Assembly (NCBI RefSeq): GCF_001465545.3
Contig: NZ_CP013480.3
Location: forward strand, 186,001 to 250,000
Direction of reading: 5' to 3'
DNA length: 64,000 nucleotides
Origin: Pandoraea norimbergensis
GTDB lineage: Bacteria > Pseudomonadota > Gammaproteobacteria > Burkholderiales > Burkholderiaceae
The notes below the pieces were generated by a model. It had not been told where the DNA came from. It was given only the letters and a program-made list of their open reading frames with translations, and did no database searches. Made by a program: the position numbers and the translations under genes. How positions within the stretch are numbered: the first letter of the stretch is position 1; every line of letters begins with the position of its first letter. Shown in pieces: positions 27,520-34,522 of the stretch.

Positions 27520-27963
27520 GTGATTACGATTACCCGGAAACTTGAATTCGATGCGGGCCACCGCATTCCCGACCACCGCAGCCAGTGCCGCAACCTGCAC
27601 GGGCATCGCTACGTGCTCGAGATCACGCTCGCGGGCGAGGTGAGCCGAGAGAGCGGCGCGTCGGACAACGGCATGGTGATGGATTTTGCCGACGTGAAAG
27701 CACTCGCCAACGAGCACCTTGTCTCGGTGTGGGATCACGCGTTCCTCGTGTACGAGGGCGATACGGCCGTGCGCGATTTTCTGGCGACGATGCCCGACCA
27801 CAAGACGGTCGTGTTCGATCGCGTGCCGACGGTCGAGAACCTCGCGGCCGCCGCGTTTGACAAACTGAGCGGCGTATTCGACGCCCACTACGGCCGCGAC
27901 CTGCGACTGGTGCGTTTGCGCTTGTACGAGACACCGAACTGCTGGTCGGAAGTCACGGCGTAA
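27520..27963 (+). CDS. queD: 6-carboxytetrahydropterin synthase
   Basis: Converts dihydroneopterin triphosphate to 6-carboxytetrahydropterin, the substrate of QueE. Zinc-ligand histidines sit in FDAGHRIP and NLHGHRY, with the catalytic Cys in SQCRNLHGH; the C-terminal LVRLRLYETPNCWSEV is typical. It starts with GTG (27520), 9 nt after queE; no in-frame ATG lies upstream of the conserved N-terminal strand. Length 147. Confidence 0.95.
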   Translation: MITITRKLEFDAGHRIPDHRSQCRNLHGHRYVLEITLAGEVSRESGASDNGMVMDFADVKALANEHLVSVWDHAFLVYEGDTAVRDFLATMPDHKTVVFDRVPTVENLAAAAFDKLSGVFDAHYGRDLRLVRLRLYETPNCWSEVTA

Positions 27964-28027
27964 CGCATTAACGGTGCCGCGAAGCCCCCGCGAAAACGAG
28001 CCGAAGCTTGCCAAGTTTTAGGTGGGA

Positions 28028-28077
28028 GCTTTCCGAATTCGGTGGGCACTGACCTACCGAGACGCGAATTCGAAAGC
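28028..28077 (+). ncRNA. Long imperfect hairpin in queD-downstream leader
   Basis: Arms GCTTTCCGAATTC (28028-28040) and GAATTCGAAAGC (28066-28077) pair with one bulged base; the interior GGTGGG/CCTACC can extend it. Together with the terminator-like hairpin at 28125 it forms a structured 27.98-28.16 kb element that is either an independent small RNA, a long 3' end of the que transcript, or the leader of the next gene. No known RNA family was recognised. Confidence 0.45.
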
Positions 28078-28124
28078 ATCCGTCGAAAGCCGGGGCAGCC
28101 CGTCGTGAGACATCCGAAAGTGTG

Positions 28125-28157
28125 AGCCCGCCAGATCCTGAGTCTGGCGGGCTTTTT
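28125..28157 (+). terminator. Strong terminator-like hairpin before 28174 gene
   Basis: Eleven-bp perfect stem AGCCCGCCAGA/TCTGGCGGGCT with a 7-nt loop followed by TTTT. It lies 162 nt after queD and ends 16 nt before the next start codon, too close for a separate promoter in between. Confidence 0.9.
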
Positions 28158-28173
28158 CACTTCTGGAAGAATC

Positions 28174-28737
28174 ATGACGAGAGTATCTGTTACCGAACTT
28201 CGATGGGCGCCGGTCGACAATGAAAGAAACGGCGGCGGCGTCCCGCCTGACATCGTGCGGGATTTGAATCAAGCGCTGAATCTGCGCCGGGTTGGCTTGC
28301 CACCATTGCAAATCGACGCAACGTCGACGATCGTGCCGCCCCCGGCATCGTACGAAAGACGTGCGGTCCTGCGCGACGCACTACGCACCGATCTCGCATC
28401 CGTACGCCGCATGCCGGACGCCGAAGAGGCCCCTCGCGCGGCACCCGACAGACACGCCCGCGGAGGGACGCGAAATCAGGACGGCAGACGCGGGAATCTG
28501 GCTGTGCAACCCGGTTGGACGCCACCCAGCGCAAGACGGGCAGCGATTCCCGCTGCATACGAGCGACGCCCCGAACCCGCCGTCGACAAAGACTTGCCCC
28601 CGTCATACGAATCGCAAGTCGCTTCGCCGCTGGCCTACACATCGCTGAACGTCCCGCCGCCGTATGCACCACCGGACAAGGCGTGGCTGGGTGCGTTCTT
28701 CGGCCAGCTCCGCCGCGCGGACGTCGATCACGGCTGA
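28174..28737 (+). CDS. Proline-rich protein with PPxY motifs, unknown
   Basis: I do not recognise a family. The 187-residue protein is rich in Pro, Arg and Ala with no signal peptide, membrane segment or cysteine, and is probably largely disordered. It contains two canonical PPxY motifs, PPSY (142-145, in LPPSYES) and PPPY (161-164, in VPPPYAPP), plus degenerate relatives at 55-60 and 126-129. PPxY is the ligand of eukaryotic WW domains, for example in NEDD4-family ubiquitin ligases, and is unusual in bacteria. With a type III secretion operon 1.7 kb downstream, a secreted effector is a reasonable hypothesis. The start has a modest GGAAGA site. The leader contains a terminator-like hairpin. 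Confidence 0.6.
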   Translation: MTRVSVTELRWAPVDNERNGGGVPPDIVRDLNQALNLRRVGLPPLQIDATSTIVPPPASYERRAVLRDALRTDLASVRRMPDAEEAPRAAPDRHARGGTRNQDGRRGNLAVQPGWTPPSARRAAIPAAYERRPEPAVDKDLPPSYESQVASPLAYTSLNVPPPYAPPDKAWLGAFFGQLRRADVDHG

Positions 28738-28796
28738 ACGGCGCCATCGCGATATGATGCGAGTTGCACACCGTAACTCATAGGGGACAACTCAAA

Positions 28797-29219
28797 ATGA
28801 AATCGCTTCTGCGCGGCTTGTTCGCCGCTTTGCTGTTGACGGCGTTTGCTTTGCCCGCCACGTCGGCGTTTGCGAAAGACAAAGTCGTGTACCACATCAA
28901 TGACGCCGAAAGTCAGGCGCTCGCCGGGCTGCGCAATATCCGCAATCAGCTCGATACGGTCCCGGATACCGATGTCGTGGTCGTCGCGCATGCGAAGGGC
29001 GTTGACTTCCTGATGAGCAACTACAAGGATGCCGCGACCGTCGGGCCGCTCGTCGCCGCACTGCATGGCCGTGGCGTGAAGTTCGAGGTGTGCGAGATCA
29101 CCATGAAGCAGCGCAATCTCACGAAAGACCAGTTCGTGCTTGAGGCCGACTTCACGCCGTCGGGCGTGGTGGAGCTCACGCGTCTGCAACAACAGGGCTA
29201 CGCGTATATCAAGCCGTAA
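28797..29219 (+). CDS. Secreted DsrE/DsrF-like protein
   Basis: Protein of 140 residues with a clear signal peptide (MKSLLRGLFAALLLTAFALP, cleavage after SAFA) followed by a DsrE/DsrF-like fold: VVYHINDAESQALAGLRNI, DVVVVAHAKGVDFL and VKFEVCEITMK, the last with one conserved cysteine. Such exported single-domain DsrE proteins are common in proteobacteria; the role is unknown and may involve sulfur or redox chemistry. The ATG at 28797 follows AGGGGA. A terminator follows at 29282. Confidence 0.85.
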   Translation: MKSLLRGLFAALLLTAFALPATSAFAKDKVVYHINDAESQALAGLRNIRNQLDTVPDTDVVVVAHAKGVDFLMSNYKDAATVGPLVAALHGRGVKFEVCEITMKQRNLTKDQFVLEADFTPSGVVELTRLQQQGYAYIKP

Positions 29220-29281
29220 CGCGACATCGTGGAAATGCGACTCGGGCGCGTGATGTTCGCGCCCGGTCGACGTAAAAGCCG

Positions 29282-29323
29282 CACCCCGAACGCCGGATAT
29301 CGATCTGGTCTTCGGGGTGTTTT
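29282..29323 (+). terminator. Intrinsic terminator after DsrE-like gene
   Basis: Nine-bp stem CACCCCGAA/TTCGGGGTG with a 20-nt structured loop, followed by TTTT. Confidence 0.8.
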
Positions 29324-29400
29324 CGTATGCGACGTCACTCGCCGACGCGCGTCGCCGGTTTGGCGCACAATAGGCGCGTGCCCGTCCCCGGAGGTACCTC

Positions 29401-30111
29401 ATGTCGACGTCTTACGCCATGCGCTGGCTGCTCGCCAGCACCACGCTCGCGCTAGTGAGCGTTGCGTGCCAATCGATTCCCTATGCGGTGGCGGCGGCGC
29501 AGGCCCCCGCGCAGGCACTCACCGACCGGGCAGTCCATGACTATGAGGCGGGTCAGCAGACACAGGCGCTCGATGAGTTTCGCCGGGCCGCGCAGCAGGG
29601 CAACCGGCTGGCCCAGTTCGACTACGCGATGATGTTGCTCGCAGGCGAGGGCGGCACCCCCGATCCGCAGGGGGCCGTGCAATGGCTTGATCGGGCGGCC
29701 AACGCCGGCATGACGCAGGCACAGTACGTGTACGGCAAGATGTACGACGATGGCTACGTCGTGGACAAGTCGATTCCACAGGCCAACCACTGGTACGAGA
29801 AGGCCGCCAAGCAAGGCCACGTGCAGGCGCAGGCGGCCATTGCCAACGAGTACTTCATCGGTCGTGGCGTGCCCAAGGATTACAAGATCGCCTTCGGCTG
29901 GTACGAAAAAGCGGCAAAGGGTGGCGATCTGCCGTCGCAATACATCGTGGCTAGCTACTACGAGCGCGGCTACGGTGTCGTCACTCCCGATCTCAATCAG
30001 GCCCGCTTCTGGTACGAGAAAGCCGCTGCGCAGGGGGATGTTGCTGCGCAGGGCAAACTCGATGCCTTCAAGCGGCAGGGCGCGCCGGGTAGCGCGGCGT
30101 CTACCCGCTGA
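29401..30111 (+). CDS. Sel1-repeat (TPR-like) exported protein
   Basis: Protein of 236 residues: an N-terminal hydrophobic export signal (about 8-33; Cys23 in VACQS is only an imperfect lipobox) and then four or so Sel1-like repeats of about 36 residues. Examples are GAVQWLDRAANAGMTQAQYV, QANHWYEKAAKQGHVQAQAA and ARFWYEKAAAQGDVAAQGKL. Sel1 repeats are protein-protein interaction scaffolds. It lies upstream of the type III secretion operon on the same strand, but 294 nt away, so a link is unproven. Confidence 0.88.
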   Translation: MSTSYAMRWLLASTTLALVSVACQSIPYAVAAAQAPAQALTDRAVHDYEAGQQTQALDEFRRAAQQGNRLAQFDYAMMLLAGEGGTPDPQGAVQWLDRAANAGMTQAQYVYGKMYDDGYVVDKSIPQANHWYEKAAKQGHVQAQAAIANEYFIGRGVPKDYKIAFGWYEKAAKGGDLPSQYIVASYYERGYGVVTPDLNQARFWYEKAAAQGDVAAQGKLDAFKRQGAPGSAASTR

Positions 30112-30405
30112 CCGCCCGAACTGACGCCCTCACGCCTCCCACGCCTCCCACGCCTCCCCAAGCCCTCACATCTCACTTCCGACATCGCGAGCCACGCCGC
30201 ACGTGGTCGCCAAGTCGCGTCTGCAAATCATGATCACTGTCGGGAGATTTAAGAAGAATCCCATCAGGACTCGTCGGCTTAGCGTCAGTAGCATCGGCGT
30301 CAACGATGTTACTCATAAGGAGCGCGAACGCCGCAGGTCGCGGAGGACTTCGCGGGGGTTGCCGACCCGCACCGACCGCACACGCTGCCCGTTTGCGAAG
30401 AATCG
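30112..30405. other. Upstream region of the type III secretion operon
   Basis: 294 nt with no credible gene. Apart from the 9-bp repeats at its left end it has an AT-rich patch around 30225-30260 that could hold a promoter. I see no convincing -35/-10 pair and no recognisable regulator box. Confidence 0.5.
30131..30157. repeat. Three 9-bp tandem repeats
   Basis: CACGCCTCC repeated three times without mismatch, just after the Sel1-repeat gene. Confidence 0.85.
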
Positions 30406-31611
30406 ATGGCGCCAGACACTTCGACGGATGCGATCGAAAGCGTGCAGCACAGTGCCGTATTGCGGCTGCTCACCGGGCCGATGCGTGGTTGCGAGTTCAC
30501 GCTGACCGAGGGTGTCACGCTATTCGTCATCGGCCCGAGTGATCCGGCCGTCGACCGCGGCTGGCAAGCGGATATGCCGCCGAACGCCATTTACGTGCCG
30601 ATGGATGGCGAGGGTGACAACTTCGAGGTACTCGTCGATCACGACGACCGCCCGGGTCTCTTCGTCAGAGTGTTGAGTGACGTGGCGGGCAGAGAGGTCG
30701 CTATCGACGCGACCCAGATCGCGGAGATCGGAGACGTGTGCATCGGTGTCAGGCGCGTGAATGAACCTTGGTCGACGCACGTCTCGCGCAGCATGTGCGC
30801 CCAACGTGGCCCATCCGACGCGGTACAGCACTCGGTCGGGCGCCGCCGCTGGCAACAGATGTTCTGGGGCACATTGCTGCTCGCGGTCCTCGCAGGCGGC
30901 GTTTGGTTCTACGTCCGTAGCGCGCCGCAACGTCAAGCCGAAGGCATTGCCGAGTATCTGGAGACGATCGGCGGCCGTGCACAGGTGCTGCCGGGCACCG
31001 ACGGCATGATGTACGTGCTCACGGAAGACAGCGCACAGCGTCTGTCCCTGACACGCATCCTCGGTGCTGCCGTGATCCAGCGCGAGGGGCTGGTCGTGCT
31101 CGCACTCGACGAAGAGAACGAGCGCATCACGCAGTGGATCGACGCCTCGCGTAATCAGGTCCCTTACTTCAAGCTGTATTTCGACGATCCGGCGGCGCCC
31201 GAACTCTGGGTCGGCAAGCAGCATTTCCGGCTCTCGGAACACGAGGCCACACAGTTCCGCAGCCTGCTGCACGAAAAGATGCCCTACGCGAAGCGGGTGA
31301 GCATCGTGCCGCACGACGAAGCGGACGCCAGTAACGAGGCCGAAGACGCGCTCAAGCGCCAGATGGTGCCGTTTCTGCGCACCGATACCCCCGAGGGCGT
31401 GACATTTCACATCAGTGCTGAACTCGACGACGTGCAACTGCGCCGGCTGTACAGCTTCATGCAGAGCTTTGCCAAGCGCTGGGGGACCAAGCTCGTGCGC
31501 TTCAACGTTGATTTGCGCGACGACTGGACGGGGCAGAAATCGTACGCCTACGGCACGATGGCCTACATCAAAGAGGGGCCACATCAGTGGCAGTTTGTTA
31601 ACCGACAGTAA
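30406..31611 (+). CDS. sctD: T3SS inner-ring protein SctD (PrgH family)
   Basis: Outer component of the inner-membrane ring of a type III secretion system. The 401 residues match PrgH of Salmonella SPI-1 (392) in length and layout: a cytoplasmic N-terminal FHA-like domain (about 15-140), one membrane helix (about 149-170, FWGTLLLAVLAGGVWFYV), and a periplasmic region of ring-building modules with MYVLTEDSAQRLSLTRIL and HEKMPYAKRVSIV, ending AYIKEGPHQWQFVN. ATG 30406 follows GAAGAATC. It starts the sctD-F-I-J-K operon, the same order as prgHIJK-orgA. Confidence 0.93.
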   Translation: MAPDTSTDAIESVQHSAVLRLLTGPMRGCEFTLTEGVTLFVIGPSDPAVDRGWQADMPPNAIYVPMDGEGDNFEVLVDHDDRPGLFVRVLSDVAGREVAIDATQIAEIGDVCIGVRRVNEPWSTHVSRSMCAQRGPSDAVQHSVGRRRWQQMFWGTLLLAVLAGGVWFYVRSAPQRQAEGIAEYLETIGGRAQVLPGTDGMMYVLTEDSAQRLSLTRILGAAVIQREGLVVLALDEENERITQWIDASRNQVPYFKLYFDDPAAPELWVGKQHFRLSEHEATQFRSLLHEKMPYAKRVSIVPHDEADASNEAEDALKRQMVPFLRTDTPEGVTFHISAELDDVQLRRLYSFMQSFAKRWGTKLVRFNVDLRDDWTGQKSYAYGTMAYIKEGPHQWQFVNRQ

Positions 31612-31665
31612 GCAGTAAGCGGCAGTGACCGGCAGCGACCGGGAGCCAGCCGCCAAGGAGACGTC

Positions 31666-31917
31666 ATGACCACCATCAATGCACCCGACGATCTGCGATC
31701 GCTCGAGAAGATATCGGCATCGTTCGACGAAAAGGCCAGGACGCTGAAGCAGCGCGTCGACGATGCGCTCGCGGCCATTCAGGGCGACGCCAGCGATGCG
31801 CAGACACTTGCCAAATATCAAGCCGTGCTCGGGGAGTACACGCTGGTGCAGAGCGCGCAATCCGCCTCCGTCAAGACTTGGCGCGATACCGCCGCCGGCA
31901 TCATCCAGAAGTTCTGA
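31666..31917 (+). CDS. sctF: T3SS needle protein SctF (PrgI family)
   Basis: Needle-filament subunit of 83 residues (PrgI has 80). The helical hairpin aligns over its whole length with PrgI: ISASFDEKARTLKQRVDDAL for the first helix and LAKYQAVLGEYTLVQSAQSA, then SVKTWRDTAAGIIQKF, for the second. The turn is Asp/Ala-rich rather than the usual Pro-containing one. It is preceded by AAGGAGACGTC. No cysteine, no signal peptide; exported by the type III pathway. Confidence 0.94.
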   Translation: MTTINAPDDLRSLEKISASFDEKARTLKQRVDDALAAIQGDASDAQTLAKYQAVLGEYTLVQSAQSASVKTWRDTAAGIIQKF

Positions 31918-31986
31918 CGTCGCGCGCCTCACCACCGTCTGCATCGTCCGTCTTCTGCCCTTTGCCCTTCATCCAGCGAGCCCCCC

Positions 31987-32319
31987 ATGTCGACCGCTCC
32001 CACGGCACTCTCGCCACCATCGCGCCCCACGGCGCCCCCGGTGTTTTCCACTGCCGATACTTCGACATCGGTGATCGCCGGTCAACCCGACACCGGCGAT
32101 TCGCTGGCGTCGCGCTTCCTGCGCGCCGCCGCCGACATGTCCGCCCGATTCGAAGCCGATCGCACGCAGATTGCCGATGACGTCCACCGGATCGACCCGA
32201 CCGACCTCGTGGCCATGAACGCCATGCAGGCCCGGCTGGCGCAATACAGCCTGGATGTGTCGATGACGTCCACGCTTGCCCGCAAGGTCGTCGGGGCCGT
32301 GGAGGCGTTATTAAGGTGA
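31987..32319 (+). CDS. sctI: T3SS inner-rod protein SctI (PrgJ family)
   Basis: Inner-rod subunit of 110 residues. The C-terminus aligns with PrgJ (LAQYSLDVSMTSTLARKVVG then AVEALLR), the part that polymerises; the N-terminus is Pro/Ser/Thr-rich and variable. The stop overlaps the GTG start of sctJ (GTGA at 32316-32319), so the two are translationally coupled. Confidence 0.93.
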   Translation: MSTAPTALSPPSRPTAPPVFSTADTSTSVIAGQPDTGDSLASRFLRAAADMSARFEADRTQIADDVHRIDPTDLVAMNAMQARLAQYSLDVSMTSTLARKVVGAVEALLR

Positions 32320-33077
32320 AGCATCGCTACGTCCTCGTCGTGTGTGCACTCATGCTGCTGGCCGGTTGCCGGCGCGGCGAGATGTTGCTCACGTCGCTCG
32401 ACCAGCAGCAGGCCAACGAAGTCGCGGCGGTGCTGCTTCGTCACGACATTGCGGCGGAAAAGGTCGATGCCGGCAAGGCGGGCTACGCGATCCGAGTCGA
32501 CGCGAACGACTTCCCATCCGCCGTCGACTGGCTCAAGACCTACGACCTGCCGTCGCGCCCGCGTGTGGAGATCGCCCAGATGTTTCCGCCCGACGCGCTG
32601 GTGGCGTCGCCGCGCGCCGAGCGCGCGCGATTGTATTCGGCCATCGAACAACGGCTTGAACAGTCGCTGCGTCTCATGCGTGGCGTGCTGGCCGCGCGCG
32701 TTCACGTGAGCTACGACGTAGAAGGTCTCGCCGCAGACCAGGGGCAATCGGCCCCTCACATTGCTGCGGTCGCGATCTATCAGAACGACGTGGATGCGAC
32801 TGCGCTCATCAACGATGTGAAGCGCTTTCTGAAGAACAGCATCGACGACGTGCGCTACGAAAACATCTCAGTGGTGCTTTCGCCGCAACCGGCCGCCATC
32901 GATGTGCCAGCCAAGGCGCCGGTGAGCCACGACAACGCCGGGTCCGGGTACTGGACAACGGGGTTGCTCGCGCTGCTGCTCGCTTTCGCCGTCGTGGCCG
33001 GCATCGGCATGCTGACGCGTGCGCGTTCGCGGGCGGCAAGGCAACGCCCATTCCCGACGCTGGAGGACCTGCCATGA
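32316..33077 (+). CDS. sctJ: T3SS inner-ring lipoprotein SctJ (PrgK family)
   Basis: Inner-ring lipoprotein of 253 residues. It has a signal peptide with lipobox LLAGC (Cys18), the YscJ/FliF ring domains, and a C-terminal membrane helix (about 213-232). Conservation with PrgK is very high: RPRVEIAQMFPPDALVASPR and ARLYSAIEQRLEQSL are nearly identical to the Salmonella protein. It starts with GTG at 32316. The stop overlaps the next start (ATGA at 33074-33077). Such strong conservation suggests the protein has been under selection until recently. Confidence 0.95.
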   Translation: MKHRYVLVVCALMLLAGCRRGEMLLTSLDQQQANEVAAVLLRHDIAAEKVDAGKAGYAIRVDANDFPSAVDWLKTYDLPSRPRVEIAQMFPPDALVASPRAERARLYSAIEQRLEQSLRLMRGVLAARVHVSYDVEGLAADQGQSAPHIAAVAIYQNDVDATALINDVKRFLKNSIDDVRYENISVVLSPQPAAIDVPAKAPVSHDNAGSGYWTTGLLALLLAFAVVAGIGMLTRARSRAARQRPFPTLEDLP

Positions 33078-33421
33078 CCCTGACGCCCGCGGGCAAGCCC
33101 TGCCTGCGCGAGTCGCCCAGTGCGATCGCGGTCAACTGGCGAATGATGATGTTCGACCCGGTGTCGTATATCCACCCGGCGCACTTCGCGTTGCCCGAGC
33201 CGTTCTCGTCGCCGCGTCAACGTGCCGTCGTCAACGAGATTCTGATCGTTGCGCTGCGGCTCATCGCGCAGGTTGGCCCCGGTGGTCCGGACAACGCCGG
33301 ACAGTCGGGGCCGGTGGACACTACGCTGGATCAGAGACCGCGGTTCGCGAGCATTTGCCTGAGCAGACCCGAATTGAACCCAGACTGTTGCTGCAATTGT
33401 TCTACGAAGGTGAGGGGCTGA
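33074..33421 (+). CDS. sctK: T3SS sorting-platform SctK (OrgA), truncated
   Basis: The first 65 or so residues match OrgA/SctK: IAVNWRMMMFDPVSYIHPAH, then AVVNEILIVALRLIAQ, as in Salmonella OrgA. After that the frame becomes unrelated, with Gly/Pro-rich sequence and a Cys-rich end, and stops at 115 residues, while OrgA has about 200. No OrgA-like C-terminus appears in any forward frame downstream. The last 91 nt overlap the 3' end of the convergent gene. The simplest reading is loss of the 3' part of orgA and everything after it (orgB, orgC) by deletion or insertion. Probably non-functional unless the C-terminus is dispensable here. Confidence 0.8.
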   Translation: MTLTPAGKPCLRESPSAIAVNWRMMMFDPVSYIHPAHFALPEPFSSPRQRAVVNEILIVALRLIAQVGPGGPDNAGQSGPVDTTLDQRPRFASICLSRPELNPDCCCNCSTKVRG

Positions 33422-34248
33422 TTCGTTTGCAGGGCACGTGCGGCACGTGCAGCACGGACAGTGTTCTGACTCGCTGCCGAAAACGTGGCGCTGCGCACGA
33501 TGTCAGTGCGGGGTTTCGGCTTGGGAGGTTGCGCCGCCGTGGTGACGTCGGGCAGCGATGCGTTGCGCGGCATTGGCGTGGGACGCCCGAGCGTTGCTGC
33601 GATCGCGACCGGCACCGCACCCGGCGAACGACGCGGTGCCGCAATCGGCACGGCCGGAGCGCCCATGCCGGCCGCGCGCGCACGTGCGGCTTCAACACCG
33701 TTGCGCAACGCCTCGCGATTCATTTTCGGCGGCAGCGGCGGCGTATCGCCGGGACTGCGCGCGAGCTCCGCCATGATCTCCGGCAACAGGCCCCAGTCAG
33801 CTTTGTTGGGTATGGTGGAGGTGCCAATGCTGCCGGCACGGGCTCGCGCATCCGGTGTGATGTGCTTTGGGCTCGCCAACGCCGGTGCACTGGCGGACCG
33901 GGGGCGGTGCATCACCGATGATTTGCGTGCTTGCGCGGGCGGCGGGGAATAAGAATCGCAATGCGTTCGCAAGGTCATGATCAGGTCCTGCGTGGCGGGC
34001 TTGCTCAGGCGTAGCGAGTCTTGCTGGAGCGTCGATTTCGCGCTCTCGCAAAACTGGTTCTGCTTGAGAAATTTCAGCGCCCGATGCGTTTCCTTCGGAT
34101 GCAGCAAGTACTGCATGCCCTTGTAGATCGTGAGCGAACCGTCCTTGCGGATGCCGACGCGAAGGTCTTGCGTATCGAAGGCTTCCGTTTTCAGGTACTC
34201 CAACGTCGCAGATGACTTGTTGGCAACCGAGTGCAGCGTATTTGACAT
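33331..34248 (-). CDS. Candidate T3SS effector, Pro-rich, unknown family
   Basis: I do not recognise a family. The 305-residue protein has a Ser/Thr/Asn-rich start (MSNTLHSVANKSSATLEYLK) typical of, but not diagnostic for, type III export signals. A probably folded N-terminal part (20-100) has IRKDGSLTIYKGMQYLLHPK, and the long middle is Pro/Ala/Arg-rich. Eukaryotic-like motifs are PPLPPK (170-175, SH3 class II PxxPxK), RSASAP (117-122) and RNASLP (228-233), both RxxSxP as in 14-3-3 ligands, and the basic PPKPKPR (241-247). The start at 34248 has an excellent AGAGGAGA site. It faces the sctD-K operon and overlaps truncated sctK by 91 nt. Cytoplasmic or exported without a Sec signal. Confidence 0.65.
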   Translation of the reverse strand: MSNTLHSVANKSSATLEYLKTEAFDTQDLRVGIRKDGSLTIYKGMQYLLHPKETHRALKFLKQNQFCESAKSTLQQDSLRLSKPATQDLIMTLRTHCDSYSPPPAQARKSSVMHRPRSASAPALASPKHITPDARARAGSIGTSTIPNKADWGLLPEIMAELARSPGDTPPLPPKMNREALRNGVEAARARAAGMGAPAVPIAAPRRSPGAVPVAIAATLGRPTPMPRNASLPDVTTAAQPPKPKPRTDIVRSATFSAASQNTVRAARAARALQTNQPLTFVEQLQQQSGFNSGLLRQMLANRGL

Positions 34249-34430
34249 GACGTAATCTCCTCTTCCAATGGGACGCACGCGCACGCTGTCCCGCGAGAGA
34301 CACCGGTGTTCCGGGTGCCGCTGGCAAGGGTTTCGCGTCGGGCCGTGCAGGATCAGATTCGGTTTTACGCGATGCGCATACCAGCGACTCGCAGATAACG
34401 CTCATCGTCAGGCCGGTGAGCGGACGATGA

Positions 34431-34465
34431 AAAACAAACGGCAGAGCGAAGGCTCTGCCGTTGTT
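34431..34465 (-). terminator. Terminator of the mre/rodA operon
   Basis: Eleven-bp stem AACGGCAGAGC/GCTCTGCCGTT with a 4-nt loop. On the minus strand it is followed by TTTGTTTTTC, so it ends the leftward rodA transcript. Confidence 0.88.
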
Positions 34466-34522
34466 GTGACGACACGCTGAGCGGGTATCAGCGCATCGGT
34501 GTGAAGGGGACGTTGAGCGCCG

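Noticed and set aside
33270..33700. Possible frameshifted remainder of orgA downstream of the break
   Set aside because: Read all three forward frames; none resembles the OrgA C-terminal half, so a simple frameshift does not explain the truncation.
33019..33921. Plus-strand frame of 300 codons over the candidate effector
   Set aside because: Arg/Cys-rich sequence with no ribosome-binding site; the minus strand has an excellent site and coherent protein composition.
28174..34248. Phage or integrative element origin of the T3SS region
   Set aside because: No integrase, transposase, attachment-site repeats or tRNA disruption could be seen at either edge.
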